DNA of 64,000 nt. It comes from Argentina anserina (Eukaryota; Streptophyta; Magnoliopsida; Rosales; Rosaceae). Location of the stretch: assembly GCF_933775445.1 (NCBI RefSeq), contig NC_065877.1:10912001-10976000 (forward strand), written 5' to 3'. Of this stretch, positions 47,158 to 60,238 are shown piece after piece. A model generated the notes under the pieces. It did not search any database. It had not been told where the DNA came from and saw only the letters and a program-made list of their open reading frames with translations. A program made the translations under genes and the position numbers. The first letter of the stretch is position 1. Each line of letters opens with the position of its first letter.

Positions 47158-47807
47158 TGTGAAATTTTAATTAAAACTCGCAAAGTGTGCAAGTACGAGG
47201 TCATTCCAACTAGGGATTGAAAATCAATTTAATCCTAACTTAATTGGTCTAAACTAAGAACATAGATTTAAGGTTTCAAATAACAAATTTTAAAATAAAC
47301 AAATAAGATAGAACCTAGGGTATCAAAATCAACCACTAACAATTCTATTTATGTATCAATATAACTAATGGATTATTTTGTATCTCTAGATGACAATTCT
47401 CGTATCTATATCCTTCTCAGGTACTCTAGACCATAATTTTTCTTAAGTGCATGATGCTCTCCCTCTCGGGTAAATGTCGTATATCCTAGCTATGCCGTCT
47501 ATCCTTCTCAGGTATAAATTTAACATGCATGATTCATTACGTTCTAGAAAATAAGGAAATCAAGCACACCATCATTTTCTCTCGAGTAACAATGTAATTC
47601 ACCATACTTAATCACAAAAAGCTTCATAAATTATATTGCATCTCTACTTCAAATTTATCTTCGAATTACTATATGCAAAGCCCTAATGTGATCAATCAAA
47701 GAACTTAAATATAAAACATCAATTCAAATAGTGACTAAGAATTCATCATAAAGAAACTAAAAAACCATCAATAAAACATCAAACTACAAAAACAATCATG
47801 ATAGGGC
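47158..47807 (-). repeat. LARD-like 3' LTR, part one (terminal half)
   Basis: Matches 56993-57376. It has about 280 bases (47270-47545) that the other LTR lacks. Confidence 0.8.
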
Positions 47808-48753
47808 TGTTGGAAAATGGTTAAATAAACCATTTAAAACCAAATTTTAATTGATTAATTAAATTAAGTTAAACTTATAATTAATCAAAGTTGAACATAT
47901 ATTTGAGTCCTCCATAATGATATGTTTGTTTGTGTAATTCGGTTAGTGGGTGAATAAGAAATTGTCACTCAAAGATAGCTATTTAAAATGTGGGAAGTGT
48001 TTGTCCCATACTAGAAAATAGAAGTGTTGGAAATGCTATATATGGAATCCATTATTTATGGATTATAAAGTGTGTAAGCCCTCTTATACCTGCTCACACA
48101 TGCGCAGGGGGGGTGTAAATCTCAGGTCACAAAGGAAACTCGTGTATGCATGTGCGACCTGCAGACACGAATGTAATACTGAATTGAGGGTCGGAACGCA
48201 GATTCTTTTTACGTTTCCGAAAATTCTTTTTGGACGTTTCAACTTCTCTTGATTGTTCAAATTCTTCTTTTTGTAACAACTGTAATTGAAACATTATTGT
48301 GTGTTATGGAGAAGTTTGTAACAGATTGAAAACATGGCTTGTAACATATGTAACACATGTATGTTATGATCTTTTGATTTCCTATAATAATCATTTTATT
48401 CATTGCAGATTGCAAATCCTCACTGTATAAATAGCCACCATCATTTCATTGTAAAATCATTCCAAACACAATCAGCTATCATTCTCTCAAAGTGTTCTTA
48501 GGTTTTCACTAGTGATAGAAATATGTACTTTTCGAGTTCGTTGAGAGTTCTAGTTAGTAGTGCAACTTCCTTAAATTTGGTGTTTAGTTGTTTTATCCTG
48601 GGAGACAAGCGCCAAACATCCTTGCACCAGTAGAGGAGGCGTAAACGTCTTAAGGACAGTGTGGTATCACACACGTCTCGACTAGTTTTTCAATTATCAA
48701 TTGTTCGGTATTTTGGTTGAATTCATATTGACTTTATTTCGTGTTCTTCGTCA
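47808..48753 (+). repeat. 5' LTR of copia copy 2
   Basis: Runs from TGTTGGAAAATGG to about TCTTCGTCA. It matches 53464-54379 with scattered substitutions and small indels. The exact 3' border is uncertain because the following TTAGATTTT is also shared. Confidence 0.85.
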
Positions 48754-48943
48754 TTAGATTTTAATATTGTGTTATAATTCTTTATAATTCAGTTTATTAA
48801 ATTATATATGCAATATATCATTATTTTTCTAATAATCTTAAGACGTTTATTTTGATATTGCTTATATAATTTGTGTTCGATATTTTATCTACAAAATTTG
48901 AAGTGAATTTACACCTTGTGTGTGTGTGTTTCAGTTTCTGAAA

Positions 48944-51900
48944 ATGACTAACGGAGAAAATTATGGAAATGGCAAGGGACTTTTGGTGTCGACTGTGCAT
49001 GCTGCCCCCGATGTACCTGTCTCATTATCCCATGGGGAAAAACCTGAGAAGTTCAACGACTTGCATTTCAAGAGGTGACAATAAAAGATGATGTTTTATT
49101 TGACCACTCTGAATCTGGCAAGGTTTCTGACGGAGAATGTTCCTGAGTTCATGGAAGATGACTAAGGCGATCAAGCTAAGATTATTACTGTGAATGCATG
49201 GAATAATTCTGACTACTTATGTATGAATTATATCATGAATGGTCTGGCTGACTCATTGTACAATGTGTACATTTGCATGGGAACGACAAAGGAGCTATGA
49301 GAATCCTTGGAGAAAAAATATAAGACCGAGGATGCCAGCGTCAAGAAGTTTATCGTGGGCCGCTTCCTTGATTATAAGATGGTGGATTCCAAGACTGTGA
49401 TGAGTCAATTATCAGAGATTAAGCTAATCCTGCATGAGATTCACGCTGAAGGAATGCAGCTAGGTGAAAGCTTTCAAGTGGCATGTGCTATTGAGAAGTT
49501 ACCACCAGCTTGGAAAGACTTCAAGAACTATCTGAAGCACAAGCGAAAGGAAATGACCATGGAGGATCTGGAGGTTAGGCTTCTCATTGAGGAAGACAAC
49601 CGATGATCGGAGAAGAAGGCATGAACCAGTGGCGTCTCTGACAAGGCAAACATGATGGAACATGGTCAAGGTTCCAAGAACAAGAAAGGCAAGTATCAAG
49701 GGTCCAAGCTAGGGCCGAAAAGAGGCAACTCCAAAAAGCAAAGGTTTGAAGGCAAGTGCTACAACTGTGATAAGACTGGTCACAAATATGTTGATTGCAA
49801 CAAACCAAAAAGAAACAAGAAGAAGGGGGCAAACCTGATTGAAGCTGTCACTCAGGAAGTTGCGGACATGAACCTCTGTTGCATGATATCTGAGATGAAC
49901 ATGGTGGATTCAAACCCCAAGGAATGGTGGATGGACACTGGAGCCACCAAGCATGTCTGTGTTGACAAGAAGATATTCTCCACCTTTGAACCATCAAAGG
50001 AAGGGGAGATTTTGTACATGGGGAACTCTGCTACCTCTGCCATCAAGGGGAAAGGAAAGGTGATTCTGAAGATGACCTCTGGAAAGGACCTGACTCTAAA
50101 TAATGCCATGTATGTTCCGAAGATCCGCAAGAATCTGATTTCTGGTGCACTACTGAAAACTCATGGGTTCTGCATAGTGATACAGTCTGATAAGCTTTTT
50201 TTATCCAAGAATGAAATGTTTGTGGGTGGGATGATCAAAATGAATGTAATGACTATGATTAAGAAAAAGAATGAAGCTTCTACTTCCACCTACATGATTG
50301 AGTCTTCCAATTTATGGCATGGTAGACTAGGACATGTTAATTATGATACTTTGCGAAAGTTAATTAACATGGAACACTTACCAAAATTACAAATTGATTC
50401 AAAACATAAGTGTGAAATTTGTGTAGAGGCAAAACTGACTAGATCATCTTTCCAAAGTGTTGAAAAAAACGGTGAACCTCTTGATCTGATTCATACAGAT
50501 GTGTGTGATTTAAAATCAACGTTATCTAGAGAAAATATTGCTATGTGTATTTGCTAAAAACAAAAGTGAGGCTATAGAGAAATTCATTCTCTATAAAAAT
50601 GAGGTTGAGAAACAACTCAACAAGAAAATTAAGGCACTAAGAAGTGACCGAGGGGGTGAGTATGAATCGCCATTTACTGAGATTTGCACTCAGAATGGAA
50701 TTATACATCAGATGACTACTCCATACTCACCAAAATCCAATGGTGTAGCAGAACGAAAAAAATTGTACTTTAAAGGATATGATGAATGCTATGCTACTCA
50801 GTTCTGGGATGCTACCCAATATGTGGGGAGACGCGATTCTCACGGCAAATTACCTTTTAAATAAGGTGCCCAAAAAGAAAGAAGAGAAAACTCCATATGA
50901 GTTATGGAAAGGGAGAAAGCCATCATACAAATACTTAAGAGTATGGGGATGTTTGGCAAAAGTGAAAATTCTCAAACCTAAAAAGGTGAAGAATGGGCCT
51001 AAAATGGTTGATTGCATCTTTATTTGTTATGCACATAACAGTTCGGCTTATCGATTCCTAGTCCATGATTCGAATATTCCTGAAATCCATAAGGATATAA
51101 TAATGGAATAGAGAAATGCGTATTTCTTTGAAAATGTATTTCCACGAAAGTCTAGAGAGGAATCTAATTCTTCTAAACGGGCACGTGAAGACAACCAAGC
51201 TGAAACTGATGATGCTTAGGATCAAAAATCTGAGTTGGAGTCCGAATTTGAGTCTGAGGCTGAGGTTGAACCTAGATGAAGTAAAAAGGCAAGAACCGCA
51301 AAATATTATGGACCTGACTTCCTGTCATATATGGTTGAAGGTGATCCCCGTACCTTCAAAAAGGCAGTAAGCTCTACTGATGGTCCTCTGTGGAAAGAAT
51401 CAATCAAAAATGAGATTGACTCCATCATGCAAAATCACACTTGGGAATTAATGGATTTGCCACCTGGTTATAAGCCTTTGACTTCCAAGTGGATTTTCAA
51501 AAAAAAAAAATTAAAAGTTGATGGGTCAATAGCCAAATACAAGGCTAAACTTGTTATTAAATGCTATAGGCAAAAGGAGGGTTTGAATTATTTTGACACT
51601 TATTCTCTTGTGACGAGAATAACCTCCATACGATGATACTTGCAATTGCAGCGTTGCACAAACTTGAAGTAGATCAAATGGATGTAAAGACGGCATTCCT
51701 AAATGCAGATGTAGAAGAAGAAATCTATATGAAATAGCCAAAAGGTTTCTCTACTCCTTCTCAGAGTAAGAAGGTGTGCAAACTGGTTAAGTCATTTTAT
51801 GGCTGAAAACAAGCACCAAAACAATGACATGAGAAATTTGATAACGCCATGATCACCAGTGGGTTCATAATAAATTAAGGTGATAAATGTGTATATGTCA

Positions 51901-52790
51901 AAGACACTGAAAATAGATATGTCATACTATGTCTGTATGTGGATGATATGCTTATTGTTGGGAGCAACAATAAGATGATCAAGTCCACTAAAGACATGTT
52001 GAATTCCAAGTTTGATATGTAAGACTTGGAACTTGCTGATGTCATTTTAGGGATTAAAATTATGAGAACATCAAAATTGCTTGTGTTGAATCAAACACAC
52101 TATGTGGACAATATTTTTGAGAAATTTGACAAGGTTTTGAAATTGTCAGAACTCCTGTAGATATGAATCTACATTTGTCCAAGAATAAAGGTGAAAGTGT
52201 TTTTTAATTAGAGTACTCGAGAATAATTGGGAGTCTAATGTACTTAACAAGTTGTATAAGACCAGATCTAGCTTATGCGGTTCATAAGCTAAGTAGGTAC
52301 ACGATAAATCCTAAAGCTATGCATTGATAAGCGATTGGAAGAGTACTCAAATACTTAAGGTATACTCGTACCTATGGGCTGCACTACACGTAATACTCAA
52401 CTGTTATAAAAGGGTTAACTGATGCGAACTGGATATCTGACATGATAGACTCAAAGTCTACTAGCGGATATGTATTTACGCTAGGGGGTGCAACAATGTC
52501 CTGGAAGTCTTCAAAACAAACGGTTATAACTAGATCCACAATAGAGTATGAGTTTGTAGCACTAGACAAATATGGGGAGGAAGCAGAATGGTTACGCCAG
52601 TTTATAGAGGACATTCCTAGATGGACAAAACCTGTGTCAGCGATTGATATGTATTGTGATAGTCAATCTGCAATTAGCAGGGCACCAAACAAGATGTATA
52701 ATGGTAAATCTAGACACATTCGTCGAATACATAATACCATTAGACAACTACTCTCAACTGGAGTTATCTTTATAGACTAGGTAAAGTCTA
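48944..52790 (+). pseudogene. copia gag-pol remnant, copy 2
   Basis: The gag frame begins MTNGENYG at 48944 and has stops near 49077, 49163, 49298 and 49604. A CCHC knuckle (CYNCDKTGHKYVDC) lies near 49760 and the protease motif MDTGATKH near 49932. GAG-pre-integrase (LWHGRLGHVN) and integrase pieces run 50310-51110. RT runs 51330-52010 with YVDD near 51940. RNase H (52400-52780) contains [13 protein letters not shown] and YCDSQSAI. Numerous stops and frameshifts; clearly inactive. Confidence 0.9.
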
Positions 52791-53463
52791 AAGATAATAT
52801 TGCTAATCCTTTCACCAAATGGTTAAATAGAGAATTAATTAAAAAATCATCGAAGGGAATGAGACTAAAGCCCATTGGAAATTAAAAATCACTATAGTGG
52901 ATACCCAACCTAGCTGACTGGAGATCCCAAGATCTAGGTTCAAAAGAGAAAACCAAATTGTGGATATTAGTTCGGATCACTGTAGGGAGTTCCCTCCGTC
53001 CATTCCTATGTTAAAAAATAATGATACCCGTAAGGATTAGGTCAAGTTAAAAATTTTAATGATTCTTATGCGTCGGGAAACCGAGCAGAGTAATGCAAGT
53101 TACTCTTAATTAAGAAATCACATATGAAAGAGAGAAGTGAGACCGCTTCTAGGTGAGTTAATGAAGACATAACTCTTATCAAACTACTTGCAGAATCAGG
53201 CGTGTGTTCCATGGCCGAAATGGACATAAAAATGAGAACCGAAATGTACCAGGGAGACTCATGTGCGAAGTATGTCATCATTTACACAAATGACGAATAG
53301 TTTAAAGACATCGCTTCTACTATTTAGTTAGTAAAGTAAGTATACTTTCATAAGGGAAGGTTCAAAGGGTCAAACCTACCTATCCTATGCAGGTTTCAAC
53401 CGTAGAAATCTATCACCAAATTCTATCGAGTCTTTGGAGGCCAATTTCATTCATGTGGCGAAT

Positions 53464-54379
53464 TGTTGGAAAAATGGTTAAATTGATTAATTAAATTAAG
53501 TTAAACCTATAATTAATCAAATTTGAACATAGATTTGAGTTCTCCATAATGAGGGCTACAAGATCATATGTTTTTTTGTGTAATTTGGTTAGTGAGTGAA
53601 TAAGAAATTTTCACTAGAAGATGGCTACTTAAAATGTGCAAAAATGTTTGTCCCACATTGGAAAAGAGAAGTGTTAGAAATGCTTTATATGGAATCCATT
53701 ATTTATGGATTGTAAATTGTGTAAGCTCCCTTATACCCTCTCGCGCACGCGCAGGGGGGGGGGTGCAAATCTCAAGTCACGAGGGAAACTCGTGTATGCC
53801 CATACGACATGCGGACACGAATGTAACATCAAATTGAGGGACGGAACAGAGATTCTTTTTGCATTTCCGAAAATTCTTTTGGTTGTTCAAATTCTTCTTT
53901 TTGTAACAACTGTAATTGAAACATTATTGTGTGTTATGGAGAAGTTTGTAACAGATTGAAAACATGGCTTGTAACATATGTAACACATGTATGTTATGAT
54001 CTTTTTATTTCCTATAACAACCATTTTATTCATTGCAAATTCTAAATCCTCACTGTATAAATAACCACCATCCTTTCATTGTAAAATCATTCCAAACACA
54101 ATCAGCTCTCCTTCTCTCAAAGTGTTCTTAGGTTTTCACTGGTGATAGAAAGAGGTACTTTTCGAGTTCGTTGGGAGTTGTAGTTAGTAGTGCAACTTCC
54201 CAAAATTGTTTAGTCATTTTATTCTGGGAGACAAGCGCCAAGCATCCTTGCACTGGTAGAGGAGGTGTAAACGTCTTAAGAACAGTGTGGTATCACACAC
54301 ATCTCGACTAGTTCTTCAATCATCAATCGTTCGGTATTTTGGTTGAATTCATATTGACTTTCTTTCGTGTTCTTCATCA
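53464..54379 (+). repeat. 3' LTR of copia copy 2
   Basis: Starts TGTTGGAAAAATGG. It lacks a 20-25-base block near its start and a few short segments compared with the 5' LTR, and has a longer G-run (53754-53762). Confidence 0.85.
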
Positions 54380-54930
54380 TTAGATTTTTGCTCATCTTTT
54401 ACTTCAGTTTCCTTGTAATACTTGGTTTAAGACTCCTAACTTGATATGGAATGAGAAAACCTTAAAATATATTTTGTAAAAGTACGAATTCATGTACTTT
54501 TTACATCTTCATCTGAATTATTGACCTTGATGTATTAAAATTGATGCATTTGTGCCATGAAACTTTAGTTCTCCATGAATGCTAGTGAACCCGGGTAGGT
54601 TTCAGCTCTGACCTCTCGTTACTCAAACGATCATAACTTCCTTTCAGAGTATTAAAAAATAGATATTCGTATCTCTCCAATGGTATAAGGCTCATGGTCT
54701 GATTCGATCTGAAACTCTCACAGTAGCTCGGTAAAGTTTGATGTTCTGCACATGCAGATTCTGACAATGAAGAACATAATCGTCATTTAATCTTTATTAG
54801 CTCATTTTAGCTTCTGTTCTTCTATCTTTGACATAAACCTATAAATACACTAAAACAACATAAATTAGAGAACTAAACAAATAAACTAAGGATATGATGC
54901 ATATAAATATAGAATAATATGAGCATATCA
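54380..54930 (-). repeat. LARD-like 3' LTR, part two
   Basis: Matches 57551-58132 closely (for example GACTCCTAACTTGATATGG and CATCTGAATYATTGACCTTG) and ends at the shared ATATGAGCA. Confidence 0.85.
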
Positions 54931-56992
54931 AATATTCCCACACTTAGACTTTGCTAGTCCTCGAGCAAAACTAAAAATCAAAACCACAAAGAACACAAGA
55001 GAACACACTAAACCTTTCAACATTAGCCTCACATATCTCATATTTTCATGTACAAAAGAATAACAACCCACGAGATTTAATCATGTATAATTCAAGTGTT
55101 AAATAAAGCATATATATAACACATTACATGTAGGACTTAGCTTGTGTTCATAAAAATAATGAATTAACCTTACAATGGATACACTCTTTCTTCTCTCAGA
55201 ATCAAGGCTCATGCTTAAAAGGGAATAAAAGCTTATTCACTCAAATGCATATGTGAGAGAAAATATAAAGACAAACAAATAAGTCACATATTAAGAAAGA
55301 GAAGCACTCTGTGAAAAATAAAGATCTCATCAATGATATCAATTACTTACACAAATAGACCCAAACCATATGCTCACTCTTGTAACACATCTCCACAGAT
55401 CAAAGGCTGCCCATCTTAAGAATCATAAAAGGATTATCGAGGTTGTAACTAGGCCAATATTAGGGTTTAAAGAATAAAAGGATAAGGGAAATACAAACTA
55501 TCATAAAAACCTAGTAGAGCCATAAGATCACCTTAGAATAACACTAAAGAGGACAAAGACAAAAAATTACAACATTAGGCATTCAATTGTAAACAAACTC
55601 CTCAATCACATATGGAGGACTTAATCCAAACTTCACTACTTTTCTTCTTCTTCAATGCCATCATATATGTATTTTTTTCTCTTTTAAAACTATCTTCAAC
55701 TTCTTCTTCTTCTTTTTTCTTTGATGGCAACAATATTTTTTTTTCAAGGATAAGTCAATCCCCACCCACACTTGCCTTCATTATCACCTCTTTCTATTGA
55801 ATAAGCACAAATCACCAAAGTATAGCTCTACTAGATCTTTAGAATAAAGGTGAGGATGTAACTATACTAAGGCTTTAAAGGTAAATGATAATATGGGTGG
55901 TGAACCAAAAGGCTAAACATGTAAGCTCAAAGGGGTTATCTAAGGGGTTGTGCACGTATGCACAAAGATTGGATACATGGCAATTTGACAATAGTGGAAA
56001 TTGTAAGTCCTTTTAATCCATTCCGAAATCAGAACATGTATTGACTAAAATCTTCGAACAGCACAAGAGTGAGTTCTAGTAATTTCTATAGTCCATTAAA
56101 CTTAATCTATGGCAAATAATCAATCGAAATGAAAGAATAATGAGATCAAAATCAAGGAAAGAAAATAAGAATATTTTTCATGTAATACTTAAAAGGAAAG
56201 CACATATAAGGCTCAAATCCTCACAAAGGTAATTTTTAAAACACAACTCATCCTAACATGTTCATATTTTGTACCATGTTAACAAGATCATATCCACTAC
56301 ACATCATATGCTACATGTATATCATATTTAACCAAAGAATAATATCGAACAAGTCTCAATAGCATAAACAACTTTTAAAAATGAACTTAGAAATATAAAA
56401 ACATCTTAGACATAATTGAAAGGCATCCTAGCTAAGACGCAAGAGAAACAAAATATAGAAACACACAAAACTAACAACTTAGAAATCAAAAATCAAAATC
56501 TCTTCCCCCACATTTAAATCTAACACTGTCTCCAATGTTGAAAGAATTAAAGCAAGTAATCCAAATAAAAACATGGAGATAAGAAACAAAAACAAAAATA
56601 AAAATGTAAAGAGAAAAGTTTAGGGCTCCCTGAGAATGAATGAAGAGTAGCACGGAGTCAAATTGAAGTCGAGTTGGAAGCAAAATAAAAGTTGTCTGAT
56701 TTCCGTGCAGATTGAGCACTGGTTTGTATTTCATGAATATCTCTTAGATCAGAGCTCAAAATGATGATCTGTCAATTGCGTTGGAAAGTAGAGTTACAGA
56801 GCTTTCCGGCGATATGTAATATGGCTATAAAAACTTCAAGAAAGATGTCCAAAAATGGCTGCAAAAGACAGGTACAGAACCTGAAACGAAAAAATGAGAT
56901 GAAAAAAAAATTAAGTTAGAAAAAGAAAAAGAAAATCAATCAAATTATAATTAAAACCAATCGTCGATCCCCAGCAACGACGCCAAAAAACT
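54931..56992 (-). other. Non-coding internal region of the LARD-like element
   Basis: A-rich on the plus strand, with no convincing open frame on either strand. Primer-binding site at its right end and purine tract at its left end. Confidence 0.7.
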
Positions 56993-58132
56993 TGTTGTGA
57001 AATTTTAATTAAAACTCGAAAGCGCACGAATCGTCGTTAATATAGTGTGCAAGTACGAGGTCGTACAACTAGGGATTGAGAATCGATTTAAACCTAACTT
57101 AATTGATCTAAACTAAGAACTAGAAAACAAAAAATCAAGCAAACCATCATTCTTTCTCGAGTAACAATGTAATTCACCACACTTAATCACAAGAAGCTTC
57201 ATAAATTATATTGCATCTTTGCTTCAAATTTATCTTTGAATTACTATATGAAAAGCCCTAAGGTGATCAATCAAAGAACTTAAACATAAAACATCAATTC
57301 AAATAGTGACTAACAATTCATCATAAAGAAACTACAAATCTATCAATAAAACATCAAACTACATAAACAATCATGATAGGGTATCATCCTAATCTTAGAA
57401 AAAGATTTAACAAACTACGACTAAGGAAAACATAACAAATACATAAAAGAATGGATTTGTGAAGATGGATGGATGGTCTATGCTCCTTTGACATCTACAT
57501 TGTGCTATGGAGACCCCCTCACGTATGAAATTCGTGCTCCTTATATAAGGAATATTTTTGCTCATATTTTACTTCAGCTTCCTTGTAAGAGTTGGTTTAA
57601 GACTCCTAACTTGATATGGAATGAGAAAACTTTGAAATATATTTTGTAAAAGTAGGAATCCATGTACTCTTTGTATCTTCATCTGAATCATTGACCTTGA
57701 TGTATTTAAATTGATGCATTTGTGCCATGAAACTTTAGTTCTCCATGAATGTTAGTGAATCCGGGTAGGTTTCAGCTCTGTCCTCTCGTCACTCAAATGA
57801 TCATAACTTCCTCTCAGAGTATCAAAATTAAGATCCGTAAAATCCTACAGAAACTAGACATCATATCTCTCTAATGGTATAAGGCTCATGGTTTGATTCG
57901 ATCTGGAACTCTCACAGTAGAATAGAAAAGTTGGACATTATGCACATGCATATTCTAACAATGAAGAACATAATCGCCATTTAATTATTAGCTCATTTTA
58001 GCTTATTTTCTTCTATATTTGACACAAACCTATAAATACACTAAAACAACATAAATCCATCATAAATTAGAAAACTAAACAAATAAACTAAGGATATGAT
58101 GCATATAAATATAGAATAATATGAGCAGATCA
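56993..58132 (-). repeat. LARD-like 5' LTR, uninterrupted
   Basis: About 1.14 kb. Minus-strand start TGATCTGCTCATATTATTC, end ATTTCACAACA. It contains the about 180 bases lost from the other LTR at the copia insertion, but has an internal deletion of about 280 bases near 57130. Confidence 0.82.
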
Positions 58133-59263
58133 CCGCCTCGCAATTAAGTAAGTTCTAATCTTGACCATTGAATATCTCATCATCACCGATGATTTAAAAT
58201 TCTTTGGGTTATGTCTTAAGCCATTAAGCTGCAACAGAGACTCATTACTTTCAACACTGACTCCATTCTCATAGAGGCAAAGAACTCATGCCTTGGCCTC
58301 CTTCTCTCCTATCTTGCTAGCCTCCTCCCTCCAATTTGACATGATCCACTTCCACCTCCTTTACCGCACCTCCTCCGACCTCATCTCCGCCGTCTCTGAC
58401 CTCCTCTCTGTCTCTCCCCTAGCCACAATCTTCGTTCTCTCTACTCCTTTAAGTTCATTTGGTATTAGACTTACTCTTGGACTCTTTGTCTTTTTTTGCA
58501 GATCATGAGGACACTGCTTCAAGCAAGAACAATTGTCCACCTCCAACTCCAAGAGGAAATGTGAAGTTTGTACCCGGCTGAAAATGTAATCGATGTTTAA
58601 GTTTGTACCTCTGTTTCATGTTTCATGTTTGCTTTGTGACTATTTAAGTTTGTGATGGACTGTTTGGAGGACTCTTTGTCAATGACTCAATGTTGTTAAT
58701 TCATATTTGAATACTTGAAATCTTAAATGATAATTGTATGTGAGAATTGAGAAATTATGTAGTTTAAAATCATGAGACGGTGAGGTTAGGCCTATCCCGT
58801 CCCGATCCTAACTAAGATTAATCTCGAGTGTAATGCATTCTGAAAAACTCTCGTCCCGTTCTAATCTAATTGCGTGCCAGCCCTACAAATAACAATTATC
58901 CGATCACATAATAGTGAGCCTAAATCCTATTTACTACTACAAAGACTAAAGCCACACAATAGCATAGGTGTTTTTCAGCGTGGAGGAAGGCTAGAGTAAG
59001 AATAACAAGAGGCCCAGATCCATAGAGATGACTTGGTTCAGTTGGTTGCTTATAATACAGTACCTGTAGTACATACAACGCCTACAGAAATGGGCTTCAC
59101 ATCTAGTTTCGGTTTCAAAAATAAGCTCCTAAATTTCACCCGTGACAGTATGTCATCTATCCCCTGTTTCCATCCTAATGTGAAGGATGGCAGGCCGTTA
59201 AATTAGCACGAGTTAAGGGTTTAATCACGAGGTTGAGCTTTGCTCAAGATACGTACGAAACAC

Positions 59264-59266
<3 letters not shown>

Positions 59267-59346
<80 letters not shown>
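59267..59346. repeat. (GA)40 microsatellite
   Basis: Pure GA repeat about 180 bases downstream of the E6-like stop codon. Confidence 0.97.
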
Positions 59347-59349
<3 letters not shown>

Positions 59350-59526
59350 GGACATTTTAGCAATCGAGTTCGATAATACATTGCACCAAGCAGAGATAGA
59401 ATACCATATTGATAGCAATAAAATCCAATTATTAACGGAAGAGGCAAATAACAAAAAGAAATCCCAAAAGCATAAACAGGTTCACCCAAATAAAGAAGAA
59501 ATCAAGAAACTTCATTAGTTAAATAA

Positions 59527-60165
59527 TCAAGGAAGATATCCTCTCCTCTGTAGGTACTTCTCATACTCCTCCAAGGAGTCGATATCATTCTGCTTCCCGC
59601 TCACACCGTCAGAACCTTCATTTCCAGCGCTTCCTCTCCGTGCAGTAGTACCGTAACCATTTAACCCCATTTTAGTTTCATCTTCTTTATCAATATTATA
59701 CCGACCATTTTTCGAAGACCGGTCTTGTTGTTTGATCTCAACCCAGATGTTGTCTTCACCATTGCCATTTGAAGCATTTTCCATATTGTAAATGAAGTTA
59801 TTCCCGTCGTTGTTGTTTTCCTTGGCATTCTCGTTGGTTGAGCTGGTATCAATGGTTGCCGATGTGTCCTTAGTAGAACTGTATAATCCATAGCCACCAT
59901 ACTGGTTGGGAGAGAATTTTGGCTCCTTTGGTGGATCAACAACAAGATTTTGGGCATGAGCTCTTTGCGCTGCGACTTCTGCGACTTCGGGTGAGAGTTT
60001 TGTGTCTTGGTCGTAACTTAGAGGGAGCTTGGGATCGTTGGCATTGTAATTGTTGTTGGAAGGGGTGTCCTTGTTGAAGAATAATCTGCCGCTAGCTTCA
60101 ATGTGCAGGGAGGAGAAAAGCATGAAAAAAACGAAAAATGAGAGTGATGATACGGAAGAAGCCAT
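59527..60165 (-). CDS. E6-like secreted protein, 212 aa
   Basis: Single exon. A signal peptide (MASSVSSLSFFVFFMLFSS) is followed by a low-complexity Asn/Asp/Ser/Tyr-rich mature protein with KFSPNQYGGYGLYSS, NGRYNIDKED, ARRGSAGNEGS and a C-terminal DIDSLEEYEKYLQRRGYLP. The C-terminal EEYE...GY(V/L)P ending and the NG-Y/GN-G motifs are those of the plant E6-like family (named from the cotton fibre protein E6; biochemical role unknown, probably cell wall or apoplast). The ATG at 60165 starts directly at the signal peptide; an ATG at 60192 would add nine residues. Confidence 0.78.
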   Translation of the reverse strand: MASSVSSLSFFVFFMLFSSLHIEASGRLFFNKDTPSNNNYNANDPKLPLSYDQDTKLSPEVAEVAAQRAHAQNLVVDPPKEPKFSPNQYGGYGLYSSTKDTSATIDTSSTNENAKENNNDGNNFIYNMENASNGNGEDNIWVEIKQQDRSSKNGRYNIDKEDETKMGLNGYGTTARRGSAGNEGSDGVSGKQNDIDSLEEYEKYLQRRGYLP

Positions 60166-60230
60166 TGTAGAACTTGAGATGTGTGGAGGCAAATGGTATG
60201 TTTTACATCCTTCGGTGCGTCTTTCGAAGA

Positions 60231-60238
60231 ATATATAG
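60231..60238 (-). promoter_or_regulatory. TATA box of the E6-like gene
   Basis: CTATATAT on the minus strand, about 70 bases before the ATG at 60165, which leaves a short leader and favours that start. Confidence 0.55.

Larger units (their letters stand above)
47808..54379 (+). mobile_element. Ty1/copia LTR retrotransposon, degraded (copy 2)
   Basis: Long LTRs (about 0.92-0.95 kb) starting TGTTGGAAAA flank a copia-order gag-pol remnant. It is inserted in the LARD-like 3' LTR. Compared with the intact LTR (57377-57550), about 180 bases of target sequence are missing at the insertion point, so the insertion is not a simple one with a short duplication. Confidence 0.92.
47158..58132 (-). mobile_element. 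Non-autonomous gypsy-type LTR element (LARD-like), split by copia copy 2
   Basis: LTRs are 56993-58132 (5', minus orientation) and 47158-47807 plus 54380-54930 (3', interrupted). On the minus strand, TGGCGTCGTTGCTGGGGA (56985 down to 56968) next to the 5' LTR is the primer-binding site typical of plant Ty3/gypsy elements. Before the 3' LTR, CTCGAGGACTAGC..AGTGTGGGAATATT resembles the usual gypsy 3' end with its polypurine tract. The 2.06 kb internal region (54931-56992) has no gag or pol frame, so it must have depended on another element. No matching target duplication was found. Confidence 0.8.
47004..58885. mobile_element. Outer hAT-like element of a three-level nest
   Basis: Perfect 8-bp duplication CAAATAAC flanks both ends (46996-47003 and 58886-58893). 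Ends are TAGGGTTAGGCA and, in reverse complement, TAGGGCTGGCAC, followed by CCGTCCCG-type words. The element's own DNA is about 154 bases on the left (47004-47157) and 753 on the right (58133-58885). The rest is inserted retrotransposon DNA. No transposase was seen. Confidence 0.78.

Noticed and set aside
48640..48680. GTGTGGTATCACAC as a primer-binding site for copia copy 2
   Set aside because: The same sequence occurs inside both LTRs (also near 54285), so it is LTR sequence, not a PBS.
58293..58552. Ser/Leu-rich frames on both strands
   Set aside because: Low-complexity CT-rich part of the outer hAT-like element; no homology recognised.
59240..59518. Open frame translating the GA repeat as Glu-Arg (and Ser-Leu on the other strand)
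   Set aside because: Simple-sequence artefact of (GA)40; no flanking gene structure.
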